Shown: positions 14,785 to 23,393 of the stretch, piece after piece
Layout of the letters: the number at the start of each line of letters is the position of its first letter
How positions within the stretch are numbered: the first letter of the stretch is position 1
From: Tissierella_B sp964485455
GTDB lineage: Bacteria > Bacillota > Clostridia > Tissierellales > Tissierellaceae
DNA length: 24,846 nt
Direction: 5' to 3'
Assembly: GCA_964485455.1 (NCBI GenBank)
Contig: CAZAJU010000024.1
Coordinates: forward strand, 1-24,846
The notes under the pieces: generated by a model
What the model saw: only the letters and a program-made list of their open reading frames with translations
Told to the model about the DNA's origin: nothing
Databases searched by the model: none
Made by a program: the position numbers and the translations under genes

Positions 14785-16482
14785 GTGAAAACGTTTAGAT
14801 TCTACCTTTTTTCAATGATAGTAATTTTTTCCCTTGCATTATTGGCCTTATCAAGCTCAAATCAAAATTTCTATAAATTAGACTCAGAGTATGGAAAAGT
14901 GGATTTTAGTTCTATTGATGAAACTCAAGCAATTATTTTGGGTGGCACTTGGGAACAGTACGAAGGCAGTCTATATGAAGACCTACTTAAGAAACCAAAT
15001 TTGGATAAAGAATATGTGATAATTCCACATGAATGGGAACCAAATCCAGAATATGATGATAACCCATACGGTTATTCTACTTATGTTACAGAAATTAGCG
15101 GACTTGATCCCGATAAGTACTATGGAGTATTTATAATTGATGAGTCTACTTCATACCGTCTTTTTGTCAATGATAAATTTATTATCTCAAATGGAAAAGT
15201 AGGACGTACTATAGATGAATACTATCCTGAATTAAAGGGTGAATTAGGTGCCTTTGCCCCTGATGAATTTGGAAAAGCTAGAATAGTTATAGAAATAGCT
15301 AATTTCGTTTATAGTCGGGGTGGATTTTGGACTGAGCCAATAATAGGAGAATTTAATCTACTCAATAAGATAAATTCAACACATGTTTCTTTAGATGTAG
15401 TATTGTTTACTTCAATACTTTTACCAGGTCTGTTTTTATTAGCTCTATATAGCAAGATGAAAAGCGAAAAAACCACTCTATTAATGGGGATATTCTCCTT
15501 AATTATTGCTTTTAGGGCTTTATTCTCAAGTTATAGAATTATCACATCTATTATTCCAGCATTACCTTTTACTATTATTGATCGCTTTCAATATTTATTT
15601 GGATTTTTATTATTGCCATTAGCGGGATATATAACATCTTCACTTGGATATATTAAACAGTCTAAGATAATCAAATACATCTACCATTTATTGCTATTTA
15701 TAGGTATAGTGTTATCTCTATTTGCTTCAAACTATATATATACAACTTATTTGGAGATATATAAATATCTAATAATAGTTTTCGGAATTTATTACTTTTA
15801 TTACTTCTTTATGGGTATTCGGTTTAAAAAACCAGGAGCTATACCTATTACAATAGGATATCTTGCTGTAATTACTGGGACCATAGTTGAATTATTCATC
15901 CTGAATATACCATTTCTTTTAGCATTTGCATCATTTATAATGGTTGGAATTTTCACTGCGTCTCAAATTGTTACTTTTAGTTCTTTAAAAACTCAAAAAG
16001 AAACCTTGGAATCAGAAATAATAATAGATAAATTAACTTCTCTTTACAATAGATTATACTTAGAAAAGCTGATTACTGAATCTAGCTTGGAAAAAAACAA
16101 CAATCATAGCTGGTACGTACTGTTTATCGATGTCAATCGCTTTAAACAAATTAATGATACTTATGGCCACCATATAGGAGATTTAGTTTTAATAAAAGTT
16201 GCACAGATATTGAAGCAATCCATTCGAGATACAGATAAACCATTTAGGTTTGGAGGCGACGAGTTTGTTTTACTAGTATCTTTAGAAAAGACTATAGATC
16301 CTAAGGTCATAGTTGAAAGAATTAACTCTAAATTAAAAGACCCTCTAGAAATTGAAGGTCATCTCATCGATGTTAGCCTCAGTATTGGGGTAACGGAATA
16401 TCTTATGGATGATGAGAATTTATACAAAGCTATTTTAAGAAGCGATGAGCAAATGTACAATATAAAACACTCATTAGTATAA
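14785..16482 (+). CDS. 7TM sensor diguanylate cyclase (7TMR-DISM-like with GGDEF)
   Basis: This 565-residue membrane enzyme makes c-di-GMP from two GTP. The order is: signal anchor (1-25), an extracytoplasmic domain of about 190 residues with a GTWEQYEGSLYE start and GYSTYVTEISGL (like the 7TMR-DISMED2 carbohydrate-binding-like domain), about seven transmembrane helices (205-400), a short coiled linker (about 405-418) and a GGDEF domain. FGGDEF ends at residue 494, and the inhibitory I-site RDTD (481-484) has the right 5-residue spacing. DKLTSLYNRLYLE opens the domain. Start is GTG at 14785 after GAGGTG. It is divergent from pilC, so control of pilus function by c-di-GMP is plausible but unproven. 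The sensed ligand is unknown. Confidence 0.9.
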   Translation: MKTFRFYLFSMIVIFSLALLALSSSNQNFYKLDSEYGKVDFSSIDETQAIILGGTWEQYEGSLYEDLLKKPNLDKEYVIIPHEWEPNPEYDDNPYGYSTYVTEISGLDPDKYYGVFIIDESTSYRLFVNDKFIISNGKVGRTIDEYYPELKGELGAFAPDEFGKARIVIEIANFVYSRGGFWTEPIIGEFNLLNKINSTHVSLDVVLFTSILLPGLFLLALYSKMKSEKTTLLMGIFSLIIAFRALFSSYRIITSIIPALPFTIIDRFQYLFGFLLLPLAGYITSSLGYIKQSKIIKYIYHLLLFIGIVLSLFASNYIYTTYLEIYKYLIIVFGIYYFYYFFMGIRFKKPGAIPITIGYLAVITGTIVELFILNIPFLLAFASFIMVGIFTASQIVTFSSLKTQKETLESEIIIDKLTSLYNRLYLEKLITESSLEKNNNHSWYVLFIDVNRFKQINDTYGHHIGDLVLIKVAQILKQSIRDTDKPFRFGGDEFVLLVSLEKTIDPKVIVERINSKLKDPLEIEGHLIDVSLSIGVTEYLMDDENLYKAILRSDEQMYNIKHSLV

Positions 16483-16583
16483 TTTTAAATTTAGATACAA
16501 GTATGTCTTAATACCTACTTATCTGTGTCAAAACCATTTCATAATTCATAAGTTAATACTATATGAATTAGTGAGGTGATATT

Positions 16584-17201
16584 TTGGAATTGGTTAGTTT
16601 GGTTTTTATGGCAACTGCTGTTAGTATTGATGGATTTTGGGGTGGATTTTCTTTTGGATTGAGAAACATAAAAATAGAACCCTTTTCTTTATTTATTGTT
16701 TCATTTATATCCGTTATATGCACAATGATAGCTATGATCATAGGATTTAATATTAAAGAGTATATTCCAATAGAAATAGCTAGATATATTGGAGCTGGTC
16801 TGCTTTTTATTTTAGGGATTTATACTGTGAACGGAAATAAAAAACAAGATGCATCTTTAAATGAAAGATTTAATTTAAAGGACCTTAATCTTATGGATCT
16901 GATAACTGTGTTGCGTAACCCTCCTTTATCGGATTTCGATAAGCAAAATGACATTAAACCTATAGAAGGAATTATATTTGGCTTAGCAGTAGCAATGGAT
17001 GCGTCAATCGCAGCATTTACTCTAGCTCTTATGGGCGTTAACCCATATACAACACCCTTCTTGTTTGGATTGACACATTTTATTCTCATTGGTATGGGAA
17101 ATATTGCAGCTAGAAATTCTCTTGTAAATAGGATAGGACAAAAATTCTACTATCTTTCAGGAATAATTTTAATGATACTTGGTGTTTTAAGGTTAGTATA
17201 A
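16584..17201 (+). CDS. ytaF: Sporulation membrane protein YtaF (MntP-like fold)
   Basis: The 205-residue protein has about six membrane helices with an internal duplication. The repeats carry ATAVSIDGFWGGFSFGLR near the start and GLAVAMDASIAAFTLAL in the second half, both with an Asp in the helix as in MntP manganese exporters. The longer hydrophilic loop in the middle (ERFNLKDLNLMDLITVLRNP) and overall pattern fit YtaF, a mother-cell-expressed sporulation protein in Bacillus of unclear function. TTG at 16584 follows GAGGTGAT closely, a strong site. It stands alone between a diguanylate cyclase and glyA. This suggests an endospore-forming lineage, though the gene also occurs in relatives that do not sporulate. 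Confidence 0.8.
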   Translation: MELVSLVFMATAVSIDGFWGGFSFGLRNIKIEPFSLFIVSFISVICTMIAMIIGFNIKEYIPIEIARYIGAGLLFILGIYTVNGNKKQDASLNERFNLKDLNLMDLITVLRNPPLSDFDKQNDIKPIEGIIFGLAVAMDASIAAFTLALMGVNPYTTPFLFGLTHFILIGMGNIAARNSLVNRIGQKFYYLSGIILMILGVLRLV

Positions 17202-17203
17202 AC

Positions 17204-17241
17204 AAGTCATGCTTTTTTTAAAATTAAAGAAAGCATGACTT
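17204..17241. terminator. Terminator between ytaF and glyA
   Basis: AAGTCATGCTTT (17204-17215) pairs with AAAGCATGACTT (17230-17241), a perfect 12-bp stem with a 14-base AT-rich loop, 2 bases after the ytaF stop. Neither 3' flank has a long T run, so strength is uncertain, but the convergent position supports it. Confidence 0.65.
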
Positions 17242-17291
17242 ATCTAACTGACCATTTACTATTAAGTTCCTAATTTTCGACTCCTTTATCT

Positions 17292-18521
17292 CTAATAAAA
17301 AGTAAACTTATCACAAAGTGCATATACTCTATTCTTTAAAACATTTCGATCATTGTTTTCATTAAGAGCTAATGAAATGATTTCTGCAATTTCTCTCATT
17401 TCTTCTTCCTTCATTCCTCTTGTTGTCATTGCAGGTGTTCCAATTCTGATTCCACTTGTGACAAATGGGCTTTCAGTATCATATGGAATAGTATTTTTAT
17501 TTACTGTTATTCCAATGTCATTTAACAACTCTTCTGCCTTCTTACCAGTTAATCCTTTGGTCTTTACATCCATCAAGAATAGATGATTATCTGTACCACC
17601 AGATACTATTCTAAATCCTTTTCCCATCAAACTTTCTGCCAATGCCTTTGCATTTTTTATTATTTGCTCTTGATAATTTTTAAATTCCGGCTCTAATGCT
17701 TCCTTAAATGCAACTGCCTTTGCAGCTATTACATGCATCAAAGGTCCTCCCTGCATCCCAGGAAATACTGCTTTATCTAGTAGTTTTGCATATTCAGCTT
17801 TACAGAGTATTGCTCCTCCTCTTGGACCTCTTAAGGTTTTATGAGTAGTAGTTGTTACAAAATCTGCATAAGGTATCGGGCTTATATGTAGTCCAGTAGC
17901 TACTAAGCCCGCAATATGAGCCATATCTACCATCAGATAAGCTTCAACTTTATCTGCAATTTCTCTGAACTTCTTAAAATCGATCTCCCTTGAATAAGCT
18001 GTTGCTCCTGCAACTATAAGTTTTGGCTTCTCCTTTAAAGCTATTTCCATTACAGAATCATAATCTATTCTTTCTGTAATAGGGTCTACTCCGTAAGAGA
18101 CGAAGTTATAATATAATCCTGAAATATTTACAGGGCTTCCATGCGTAAGGTGTCCTCCTTGGGATAGATTCATTCCAAGTACTTTATCTCCGGGTTTCAA
18201 AATAGCCACATATACTGCCAGATTTGCGCTGGAGCCAGAATGAGGCTGGACATTGGCATGATCAGCTCCAAATAGTTTTTTTAGCCTCTGTATGGCCAAT
18301 TCTTCCACTATATCTACTTCTTCACATCCACCATAGTATCTCCTTCCAGGATATCCTTCAGCATACTTATTTGTTAGTTGGCTTCCCATTGCTTCCATTA
18401 CTTGTTTTGATACAAAGTTTTCAGAAGCTATTAGTTCAAGATGATGTTGCTGACGCCTAATTTCATTGTCTATTGCTTCCATTATTTCCGGGTCATACTT
18501 GGATAAATTAACAAAGTCCAT
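17292..18521 (-). CDS. glyA: Serine hydroxymethyltransferase
   Basis: The 409-residue PLP enzyme interconverts serine and glycine with tetrahydrofolate, feeding one-carbon metabolism. Motifs: HHLELIASENFVS, YAEGYPGRRYYGGCE, HLTHGSPVN, VDMAHIAG (Asp199, His202), and DFVTTTTHKTLRGPRGG with the PLP lysine at 228. Length is normal for bacterial GlyA. ATG at 18521 has AGGAG about 8 bases upstream. No neighbour suggests an operon. Glycine is a key currency in amino-acid-fermenting Clostridia, but no glycine cleavage or reductase gene is in view, and I saw no glycine riboswitch in the leader. Confidence 0.97.
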   Translation of the reverse strand: MDFVNLSKYDPEIMEAIDNEIRRQQHHLELIASENFVSKQVMEAMGSQLTNKYAEGYPGRRYYGGCEEVDIVEELAIQRLKKLFGADHANVQPHSGSSANLAVYVAILKPGDKVLGMNLSQGGHLTHGSPVNISGLYYNFVSYGVDPITERIDYDSVMEIALKEKPKLIVAGATAYSREIDFKKFREIADKVEAYLMVDMAHIAGLVATGLHISPIPYADFVTTTTHKTLRGPRGGAILCKAEYAKLLDKAVFPGMQGGPLMHVIAAKAVAFKEALEPEFKNYQEQIIKNAKALAESLMGKGFRIVSGGTDNHLFLMDVKTKGLTGKKAEELLNDIGITVNKNTIPYDTESPFVTSGIRIGTPAMTTRGMKEEEMREIAEIISLALNENNDRNVLKNRVYALCDKFTFY

Positions 18522-18559
18522 TTTTCATACTCCTTACATAAAATATTTTTAATCATTTG

Positions 18560-18586
18560 TAAAGAACTTGAATCTTTAAAGAACTT
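18560..18586 (-). repeat. Paired TAAAGAACTT repeats upstream of glyA
   Basis: TAAAGAACTT occurs at 18560-18569 and again at 18577-18586, 17 bases start to start, about 40-65 bases ahead of the glyA ATG. The second copy includes the palindrome TCTTTAAAGA. A related perfect palindrome TTCTTTAAAGAA lies at 19101-19112 before the next small gene. It could be an operator or AT-rich coincidence. Confidence 0.35.
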
Positions 18587-18761
18587 ACTTTACCTGTTTG
18601 GTATCATTTGAAATTCCACACTTTCCCCTTAAAAGCACTTTTTTTAGTGGTTTTAACATCTAGTAAAATATATTTACCCTTTTACTCTAGAAATGTAAAG
18701 GCTTGTCCATAATTTTATTTAACAAAATAATAGATAAGTCAAATATATAGATCTAAATATC

Positions 18762-19079
18762 TTAAGTAAAATCATAGTTATGATTATCTTCAAAGAAATC
18801 AACCGATACATCATTACTCATATTTCTCAATGATTCCACTTCATTTGGATATTCATCCAGTAGATTATAATCTAGATATTCACCAAATTCTCTTATTATA
18901 ATAATAAGTTCTTCTTTGCTAAAACCCTTTCTTTCATATATCATATCCAGATAATTTCTTATATTATTTTTAATATTTATGTTTAAATATTTACCTACTA
19001 TTCCAAGTTCCCTTCCATATGCTTCAGTTTTATTAATAATCAATTTTATATCATCAACATATCTTTGCACTCTAAGCAA
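18762..19079 (-). CDS. Unrecognised small acidic protein
   Basis: A hypothetical protein of about 105 residues. It looks helical and soluble, with charged and branched residues (VQRYVDDIKLIINKTEAYG, KEELIIIIREFGEYLDYNLL) and an acidic tail (FFEDNHNYDFT). No family was recognised. Several possible starts exist: GTG codons at 19091 and 19088 overlap the only Shine-Dalgarno candidate (AAAGGTGG), so TTG at 19079 about 8 bases after it is preferred. It is 70-odd bases after the DUF421 gene in the same direction and may be cotranscribed, although a TTCTTTAAAGAA palindrome at 19101-19112 lies between them. DUF421 genes in Clostridia are often followed by a small gene (DUF4363), but this does not look like that family. 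Confidence 0.5.
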   Translation of the reverse strand: MLRVQRYVDDIKLIINKTEAYGRELGIVGKYLNINIKNNIRNYLDMIYERKGFSKEELIIIIREFGEYLDYNLLDEYPNEVESLRNMSNDVSVDFFEDNHNYDFT

Positions 19080-19147
19080 TCTAGCCACCACCTTTGTAAA
19101 TTCTTTAAAGAACGGATAAATATAAAACTATTTGATCATATTTTAAC

Positions 19148-19813
19148 TTACCTTAAAAGGATGTATAATGTTCCATCACTTTGCAACTCTCCATATAATA
19201 CATCCTTTACACTTTTTATCTTTTGTTGATTTAGTTGGGATTCCAACCATTGAACATTGAGTCCATAGGCCATAAGGTTTTTATGTACTATCCTCCCATC
19301 TATGATAATCTCCTCAGGAAAGTATTTTGGTGTTGTGGTAGGTATACTCAAATCCCTCTTTGTAATATTAAGTTGGTCCTGAACCTTAAGAACACTTAAT
19401 TTACCATTTGGCTCTAGAACGGCATAGTCTATTTCTTTTATAGAGAAGATATTTTGTTCTCTTAGCATCATAATAAGTTCTTCAATGCTTATTTTTGTGG
19501 ATTTAAGAGCTTTCTTAAGTATCTTACCTTTTTTAATTAATACAGTAGGCTGTCCATCAATAATTACTCTTATCTTTGCAAATTTAAGGGTGATAAGGGA
19601 TAAAAGCAAAGTTAAAAGACACCACCATATAAGCCCTATTACTTCTTCCCAGATAGATTCATCGTTAAAAGTAATTATATTGGCTGCTAAAGAACCTATG
19701 GTTATGCCTGTTACATAATTAAAAAAAGTCATTTGACTCATTTGTTTTTTACCCAATATTCGAGCTAATAATAATAGAAGAAAAAATGCTATAGTCGGTT
19801 TTAAAATTATCAT
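19148..19813 (-). CDS. DUF421 membrane protein (YetF/YdfR-like)
   Basis: The 221-residue protein has three N-terminal membrane helices (about 5-80: FFLLLLLARILGKKQMSQMT with the family's R-x-x-G-K-K-x-x-S-Q-M-T motif) and two cytoplasmic beta-rich DUF421 repeats (about 85-150 and 165-221, the first with RVIIDGQPTVLIKKGKI, the second with EEIIIDGRIVHKNL). LREQNIFSIKEIDYAVLEPNG and KLSVLK are typical. Spore-forming Firmicutes carry several copies, and some relatives affect germination or spore properties; the molecular role here is not known. ATG at 19813 with AAGG upstream. It is followed by the small unrecognised gene. Confidence 0.88.
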   Translation of the reverse strand: MIILKPTIAFFLLLLLARILGKKQMSQMTFFNYVTGITIGSLAANIITFNDESIWEEVIGLIWWCLLTLLLSLITLKFAKIRVIIDGQPTVLIKKGKILKKALKSTKISIEELIMMLREQNIFSIKEIDYAVLEPNGKLSVLKVQDQLNITKRDLSIPTTTPKYFPEEIIIDGRIVHKNLMAYGLNVQWLESQLNQQKIKSVKDVLYGELQSDGTLYILLR

Positions 19814-19903
19814 AAATCTAACCTTTTTAAATATATTTTGAATGGCAATATTAATAGTTTAATCAACATTTTAGATATTATTCTGATATAAATGCAAAAT
19901 CAT

Positions 19904-19936
19904 AAAGGCCGAGGAAAAAAATTCACCTCAGCCTTT
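19904..19936 (-). terminator. Terminator of the CHASE-GGDEF gene
   Basis: AAAGGCCGAGG (19904-19914) and CCTCAGCCTTT (19926-19936) form an 11-bp stem with one C-A mismatch. On the minus strand it lies 40 bases after the cyclase stop and is followed by TTTATGATTTT. Confidence 0.7.
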
Positions 19937-19975
19937 TATTATGTTTAGAAATATAGCAGAAATTTTATTAAAACT

Positions 19976-21307
19976 CTACAGTTCTTTTTTTTGCTTTTTA
20001 GCTGAATACATCATCATATCAGCTTTTTTATATAGTTCATCAAAATTCAAATCATCATTAGGATACAAAGCATATCCTAGTGCAATACTTGGATCTATTG
20101 TGGTATCATTAAATTCAATGGGCAACTCTACTTCTTCATACATTCTTTGCATTATATTGTCAACATCAGAGGGATTGTTTAAATCGTTTAGATATACTAC
20201 AAATTCATCTCCTCCCCATCTTGCAAGAAGGTCGTTTTTTCTAAGTACTCTCATTAAACGTTTAGACAACTCAACGAGCACATTGTCTCCTGCTATATGG
20301 CCATAAGTATCATTGACCATCTTGAAATCATTAACATCCATTACAATAATTGCTTGGATTTTTTTTCTCTTATTTTTTAAGTTCTTAATTACTTTTTTTC
20401 TAAATGTATTTTTATTTAAGGCTCCTGTCATTGTATCAATTTTAGCTTTAATGGAATTTTCCAAATACTGGTTAAGATGCCAAAATACAAAGATAAATAA
20501 GATAAAACTCAATATTAGATAAAGTATATCTGTAGCTTCCAAATCAATTAATTTGTCACCGTTATCTTGCCAGCCATATTTAGGATAAATAGCCAATTCC
20601 CATTCTTGGTTTTCGATTTTAATTGTTTTAGTTATAGAATCTTTTGTAAAGCATTCGGTACTTCCCCATACAAAATCATTGTATCCATCACTTTTTTTCG
20701 CTCTTAAAGCAAAGTAGTAATCTAAGTCATATGTAGTCAAGCCACAATAATCCAAGACCTTTTCAAAATCTATAGATACAACACTAAGTCCCCAAAACTT
20801 TTCAATATTATCTTGTGTTGTAAAAATAGCCTTTCGATTAAAAATTAAAACTCCACCCTGAATCGCTTCCACAGGTCCTTGGATTGTTGCTCGCTTTTCA
20901 TCTATGGCTTTTTCTACGAATATATTTCTTTTTGGATCCTCCAACAAATTGTGACCAATTGCTTTTTCATTTTGTTCAATAGGATATATGAACTTTACTA
21001 TTCCATCTGGCGCAATTGCTACGTTTTGTATAGTATCATGCTTTTGTAAAATTAAATCAGCATATGATTTGATTAGTTCAGGATCATCTGGATTCATTTT
21101 TATAATAATCTCTAAAACGTCTACATACTCCAGACTTTGATTAAGAACTTCCACTAATTTTTCAGAGATATCATATATCTTTTGTGTAGCAATATACTTA
21201 TTCCTCGCAATTTCTTTTTCAATTTTAATTTTTCTTAATGCAGTATATGGTAGTAAAAATAACAAAGTAATAATAATTGACAAAAAAACAATAGCTATCT
21301 TTTTCAA
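19976..21307 (-). CDS. CHASE-domain diguanylate cyclase
   Basis: The 443-residue membrane c-di-GMP synthase has an N-terminal transmembrane helix (4-22), an extracytoplasmic CHASE-like domain (about 50-240) with IQNVAIAPDGIVKFIYPIEQ and the 'NEKAIGHNLLEDP' element typical of CHASE, a second helix (about 258-278, LYLILSFILFIFVFWHL) and a GGDEF domain opening DTMTGALNKNTF. WGGDEF ends at residue 369 and the I-site RKND (356-359) keeps the correct spacing, so product inhibition is expected. CHASE domains sense small ligands outside the cell; the ligand is unknown. The long frame opens at TTG 21334, but TTG at 21307 is 7 bases after GGAGG and removes an unlikely tail. It is monocistronic, ending in its own terminator. 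Confidence 0.9.
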   Translation of the reverse strand: MKKIAIVFLSIIITLLFLLPYTALRKIKIEKEIARNKYIATQKIYDISEKLVEVLNQSLEYVDVLEIIIKMNPDDPELIKSYADLILQKHDTIQNVAIAPDGIVKFIYPIEQNEKAIGHNLLEDPKRNIFVEKAIDEKRATIQGPVEAIQGGVLIFNRKAIFTTQDNIEKFWGLSVVSIDFEKVLDYCGLTTYDLDYYFALRAKKSDGYNDFVWGSTECFTKDSITKTIKIENQEWELAIYPKYGWQDNGDKLIDLEATDILYLILSFILFIFVFWHLNQYLENSIKAKIDTMTGALNKNTFRKKVIKNLKNKRKKIQAIIVMDVNDFKMVNDTYGHIAGDNVLVELSKRLMRVLRKNDLLARWGGDEFVVYLNDLNNPSDVDNIMQRMYEEVELPIEFNDTTIDPSIALGYALYPNDDLNFDELYKKADMMMYSAKKQKKEL

Positions 21308-21515
21308 ATTATTTCCTCCTTTTGGAGCTTCCAAGTGGGATTATAAATTAAACAATCACAACATATTTTCCTAAATTATTATACCATAAATTCCCATTAT
21401 CTTCTGTGAACTTTTCCCGAAATTTTATCATTGATATTAAAATAATGGATAATTATTTAGAATATAGCTAATTGGTGAAGAAAAACAACATAAAAAACTA
21501 CATTATCAGTATTAA

Positions 21516-21538
21516 AGGACTGCAAATTATGCAGTCCT
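21516..21538 (-). terminator. Terminator hairpin overlapping the ATC hydrolase-like stop
   Basis: AGGACTGCA (21516-21524) pairs with TGCAGTCCT (21530-21538), a perfect 9-bp stem with a 5-base loop. On the minus strand TTTAATACTG follows, a weak T tract. It overlaps the last codon and stop. Confidence 0.65.
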
Positions 21539-22268
21539 AGAAATAGTCATCCACTATGTCAAAGTTAACATCTCTATATTGAAGCACTATGTCATAAGCC
21601 TCTTGTCCATATTTTTCTTTATACATCTCAAGTGCTAAGTCCACTGCTTTTTCGCCTTTTAAACCAAAGTCCTTAATTAATTCTTCTTTCATGGTCTTGT
21701 AAATATGTCCAATATGATAATCCCAATGTTTCTTTATAGATGTACCCAATTTATTTTGCATATCTCTGATTTCTTCCATATCATCAAGGGTCAAATTAGC
21801 ACCTATAAAGCGAAAGTCACAAATATGATGTCCATTAGTTCTATGACTTTTTAATTCAAATCTAACTTCAGGACTATAGCCTTCCGCTATAGCTTCATCA
21901 ATGAAATCACAATAAATAGCACCATATTCTAACATAGATTCATTTGCCCACGCTGATTGCCATGAGCACTTTTTTGCAACCATATTTGTATCAGGTGATA
22001 GAGTTGGATATTCTATTTCCATCTCTCCAGTAGCTGGAATCCATTCCCCGTAAATAAAATAGTTTTTAACATCTAGTTTACGACTATCCTTTAAGGTTCT
22101 TTGAGCCATTCTGCTTCCCCTCTGTTTTCCATATCTTTTAACGCCATTTTGTAAAGTAGGCAAACTAACGCTTCCTAGAGTGTCAGTTGCACTTTTTGCA
22201 ATATATGCAAATAACATAGCATGGTGACTTGGAGTTAAATTACTTCTTATTTGCTCTTTCTTATTCAA
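21537..22268 (-). CDS. L-2-amino-thiazoline-4-carboxylic acid hydrolase-like protein
   Basis: The 243 residues match the ATC-hydrolase family pattern: KKCSWQSAWANESMLEYGAIYC in the middle (a Cys, then W-x-x-A-W/L, then Y-x-x-x-I/C-D) and FELKSHRTNGHHICDFRF with conserved Cys and His. The founding enzyme from Pseudomonas opens the thiazoline ring on the way to L-cysteine, but many Firmicute members of this family have no tested activity, so the name is a family label rather than a proven reaction. An N-terminal HHAMLFAYIAKSATDTLG segment is helical, with no signal peptide. TTG at 22268 with AAGGATGAT upstream is the start. It is alone, preceded by a structured intergenic segment. Confidence 0.75.
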   Translation of the reverse strand: MNKKEQIRSNLTPSHHAMLFAYIAKSATDTLGSVSLPTLQNGVKRYGKQRGSRMAQRTLKDSRKLDVKNYFIYGEWIPATGEMEIEYPTLSPDTNMVAKKCSWQSAWANESMLEYGAIYCDFIDEAIAEGYSPEVRFELKSHRTNGHHICDFRFIGANLTLDDMEEIRDMQNKLGTSIKKHWDYHIGHIYKTMKEELIKDFGLKGEKAVDLALEMYKEKYGQEAYDIVLQYRDVNFDIVDDYF

Positions 22269-22345
22269 TTTGAATCATCCTTTTTCATTTTTAATTATTA
22301 ATCTATATGATAAGTAAAGTTAGTATATAATTTAATCTATACAAA

Positions 22346-22400
22346 AGGGCCCTTAGATTTCTCTAAAGGTCACCAATGCTCCAACTAGTGCTCTGGCCCT
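22346..22400 (-). ncRNA. Structured intergenic segment, possible RNA element or complex terminator
   Basis: AGGGCC (22346-22351) pairs with GGCCCT (22395-22400), closing a 43-base interior. Inside, TCTAAAGG (22362-22369) pairs with CTTAGA (22352-22357) around a loop that is GAAA on the minus strand, a GNRA tetraloop. The remaining arm has only a short CAC/GTG pairing. On the minus strand the closing stem is followed by TTTTGT. GC content is clearly above the surroundings. It lies 58 bases after the lipoprotein stop and about 80 bases before the ATC-hydrolase-like start. It could be the lipoprotein terminator or a leader element; no known riboswitch class was recognised. Confidence 0.4.
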
Positions 22401-22457
22401 ATGGATAAAAACATCCTTTATTTGAGCACATATACCTGGGACAAATAATTGATGGAA

Positions 22458-23393
22458 TTAATTACTTGCAGAATTTGGATTAAGTGGATTGTTTTCCAAA
22501 ATATTTTCCACCTCTTCATATCCTAATGGAAAAGCAAAATTATACCTTGGCGGAAGTGCAAAGATATATTCTCCATTACGACCCAATTCCTTAGGACCAA
22601 TAGGAGCAGCACTTACACTTAATTTTTCATCTTGTACCAAGTCCCATTGCTCAAGAGTAAATATCATTATAGGAATATCTTGGTATGGTTTTTCTGATGT
22701 CCATAAAGGGTTTCTTATAGTCACTATAGTTCCAGTATCTCCATCTTTGATATCCTCTCTATCGCCTATAGGAAATCCCTCCCATTTATCATAAACTATA
22801 GTATACCCTTCCCAGCTTAATGGTAATTTAAAACTAAACCCAAATTCTTTATTCTCATAGATTAAGGATTGATTATCATTTTGATTACTAACTACACTAT
22901 CTATAACCCAAGCACCTTCAACCTTTTTTACAACAAGCTCGATTGATTGTTTTGAGGCTACACCATTATTATCAATCTCTGCACTCGTTATTTCTATAAC
23001 TTCTCCTTTAACAATGTATGAATTCTCCGATATTTTATCAATGCTCTTGACCTCTATGCGGTCAGGCCATGGACTTGAAGTAAGTCTTCCTAGGGCAATC
23101 GAAGGATTTTCTATCCAAGCATTTAGAAGATTCTTAGATAAGTAATCCCCATAATTTTCCTCCATGCTCGTTTCTAGAATATCCCTTGGTCCTAGAAGAG
23201 ATACATTCTGTAGCTTGTTCCCAAAATCTTTAACTAATTGAGTAATTGGAATTATATCAGTATCCTCTACATTTGAAATCTCATTATCCTTTTGTTGGAC
23301 TATTTCATCTTGCTCCTTACTTGTAATATTCTTACATGAAATTAATGAAATAATTATAGATACAGCAAGTATAGCTAATATTAATTTTTTCAT
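22458..23393 (-). CDS. Putative lipoprotein with C-terminal PsbP-like region
   Basis: The 311-residue protein has a lipoprotein signal: MKKLILAILAVSIIISLISC with Cys20 as the likely lipidated residue. A charged linker follows (TSKEQDEIVQQKDNEISNVE). Residues about 50-170 form a beta-rich domain that resembles small stress or DUF-type domains (VEGAWVIDSVVSN closes it). The region from YENKEFGFSFKLPLSWEGY onward resembles PsbP-like domains seen at the C terminus of Clostridial lipoproteins. It acts on the outer face of the membrane, with unknown function. ATG at 23393 has GGAGGT upstream. It is the same direction as neighbours but about 100 bases from the next upstream gene, so probably its own transcript. 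Confidence 0.7.
   Translation of the reverse strand: MKKLILAILAVSIIISLISCKNITSKEQDEIVQQKDNEISNVEDTDIIPITQLVKDFGNKLQNVSLLGPRDILETSMEENYGDYLSKNLLNAWIENPSIALGRLTSSPWPDRIEVKSIDKISENSYIVKGEVIEITSAEIDNNGVASKQSIELVVKKVEGAWVIDSVVSNQNDNQSLIYENKEFGFSFKLPLSWEGYTIVYDKWEGFPIGDREDIKDGDTGTIVTIRNPLWTSEKPYQDIPIMIFTLEQWDLVQDEKLSVSAAPIGPKELGRNGEYIFALPPRYNFAFPLGYEEVENILENNPLNPNSASN

Noticed and set aside
18522..18761. Possible glycine riboswitch or T-box in the glyA leader
   Set aside because: No tandem glycine aptamer cores and no T-box AGGGUGGNACCGCG-like sequence could be seen.
22346..22400. tRNA-like structure
   Set aside because: The branched fold lacks a T-loop GTTCGAA-type sequence, an anticodon arm and a 7-bp acceptor stem.
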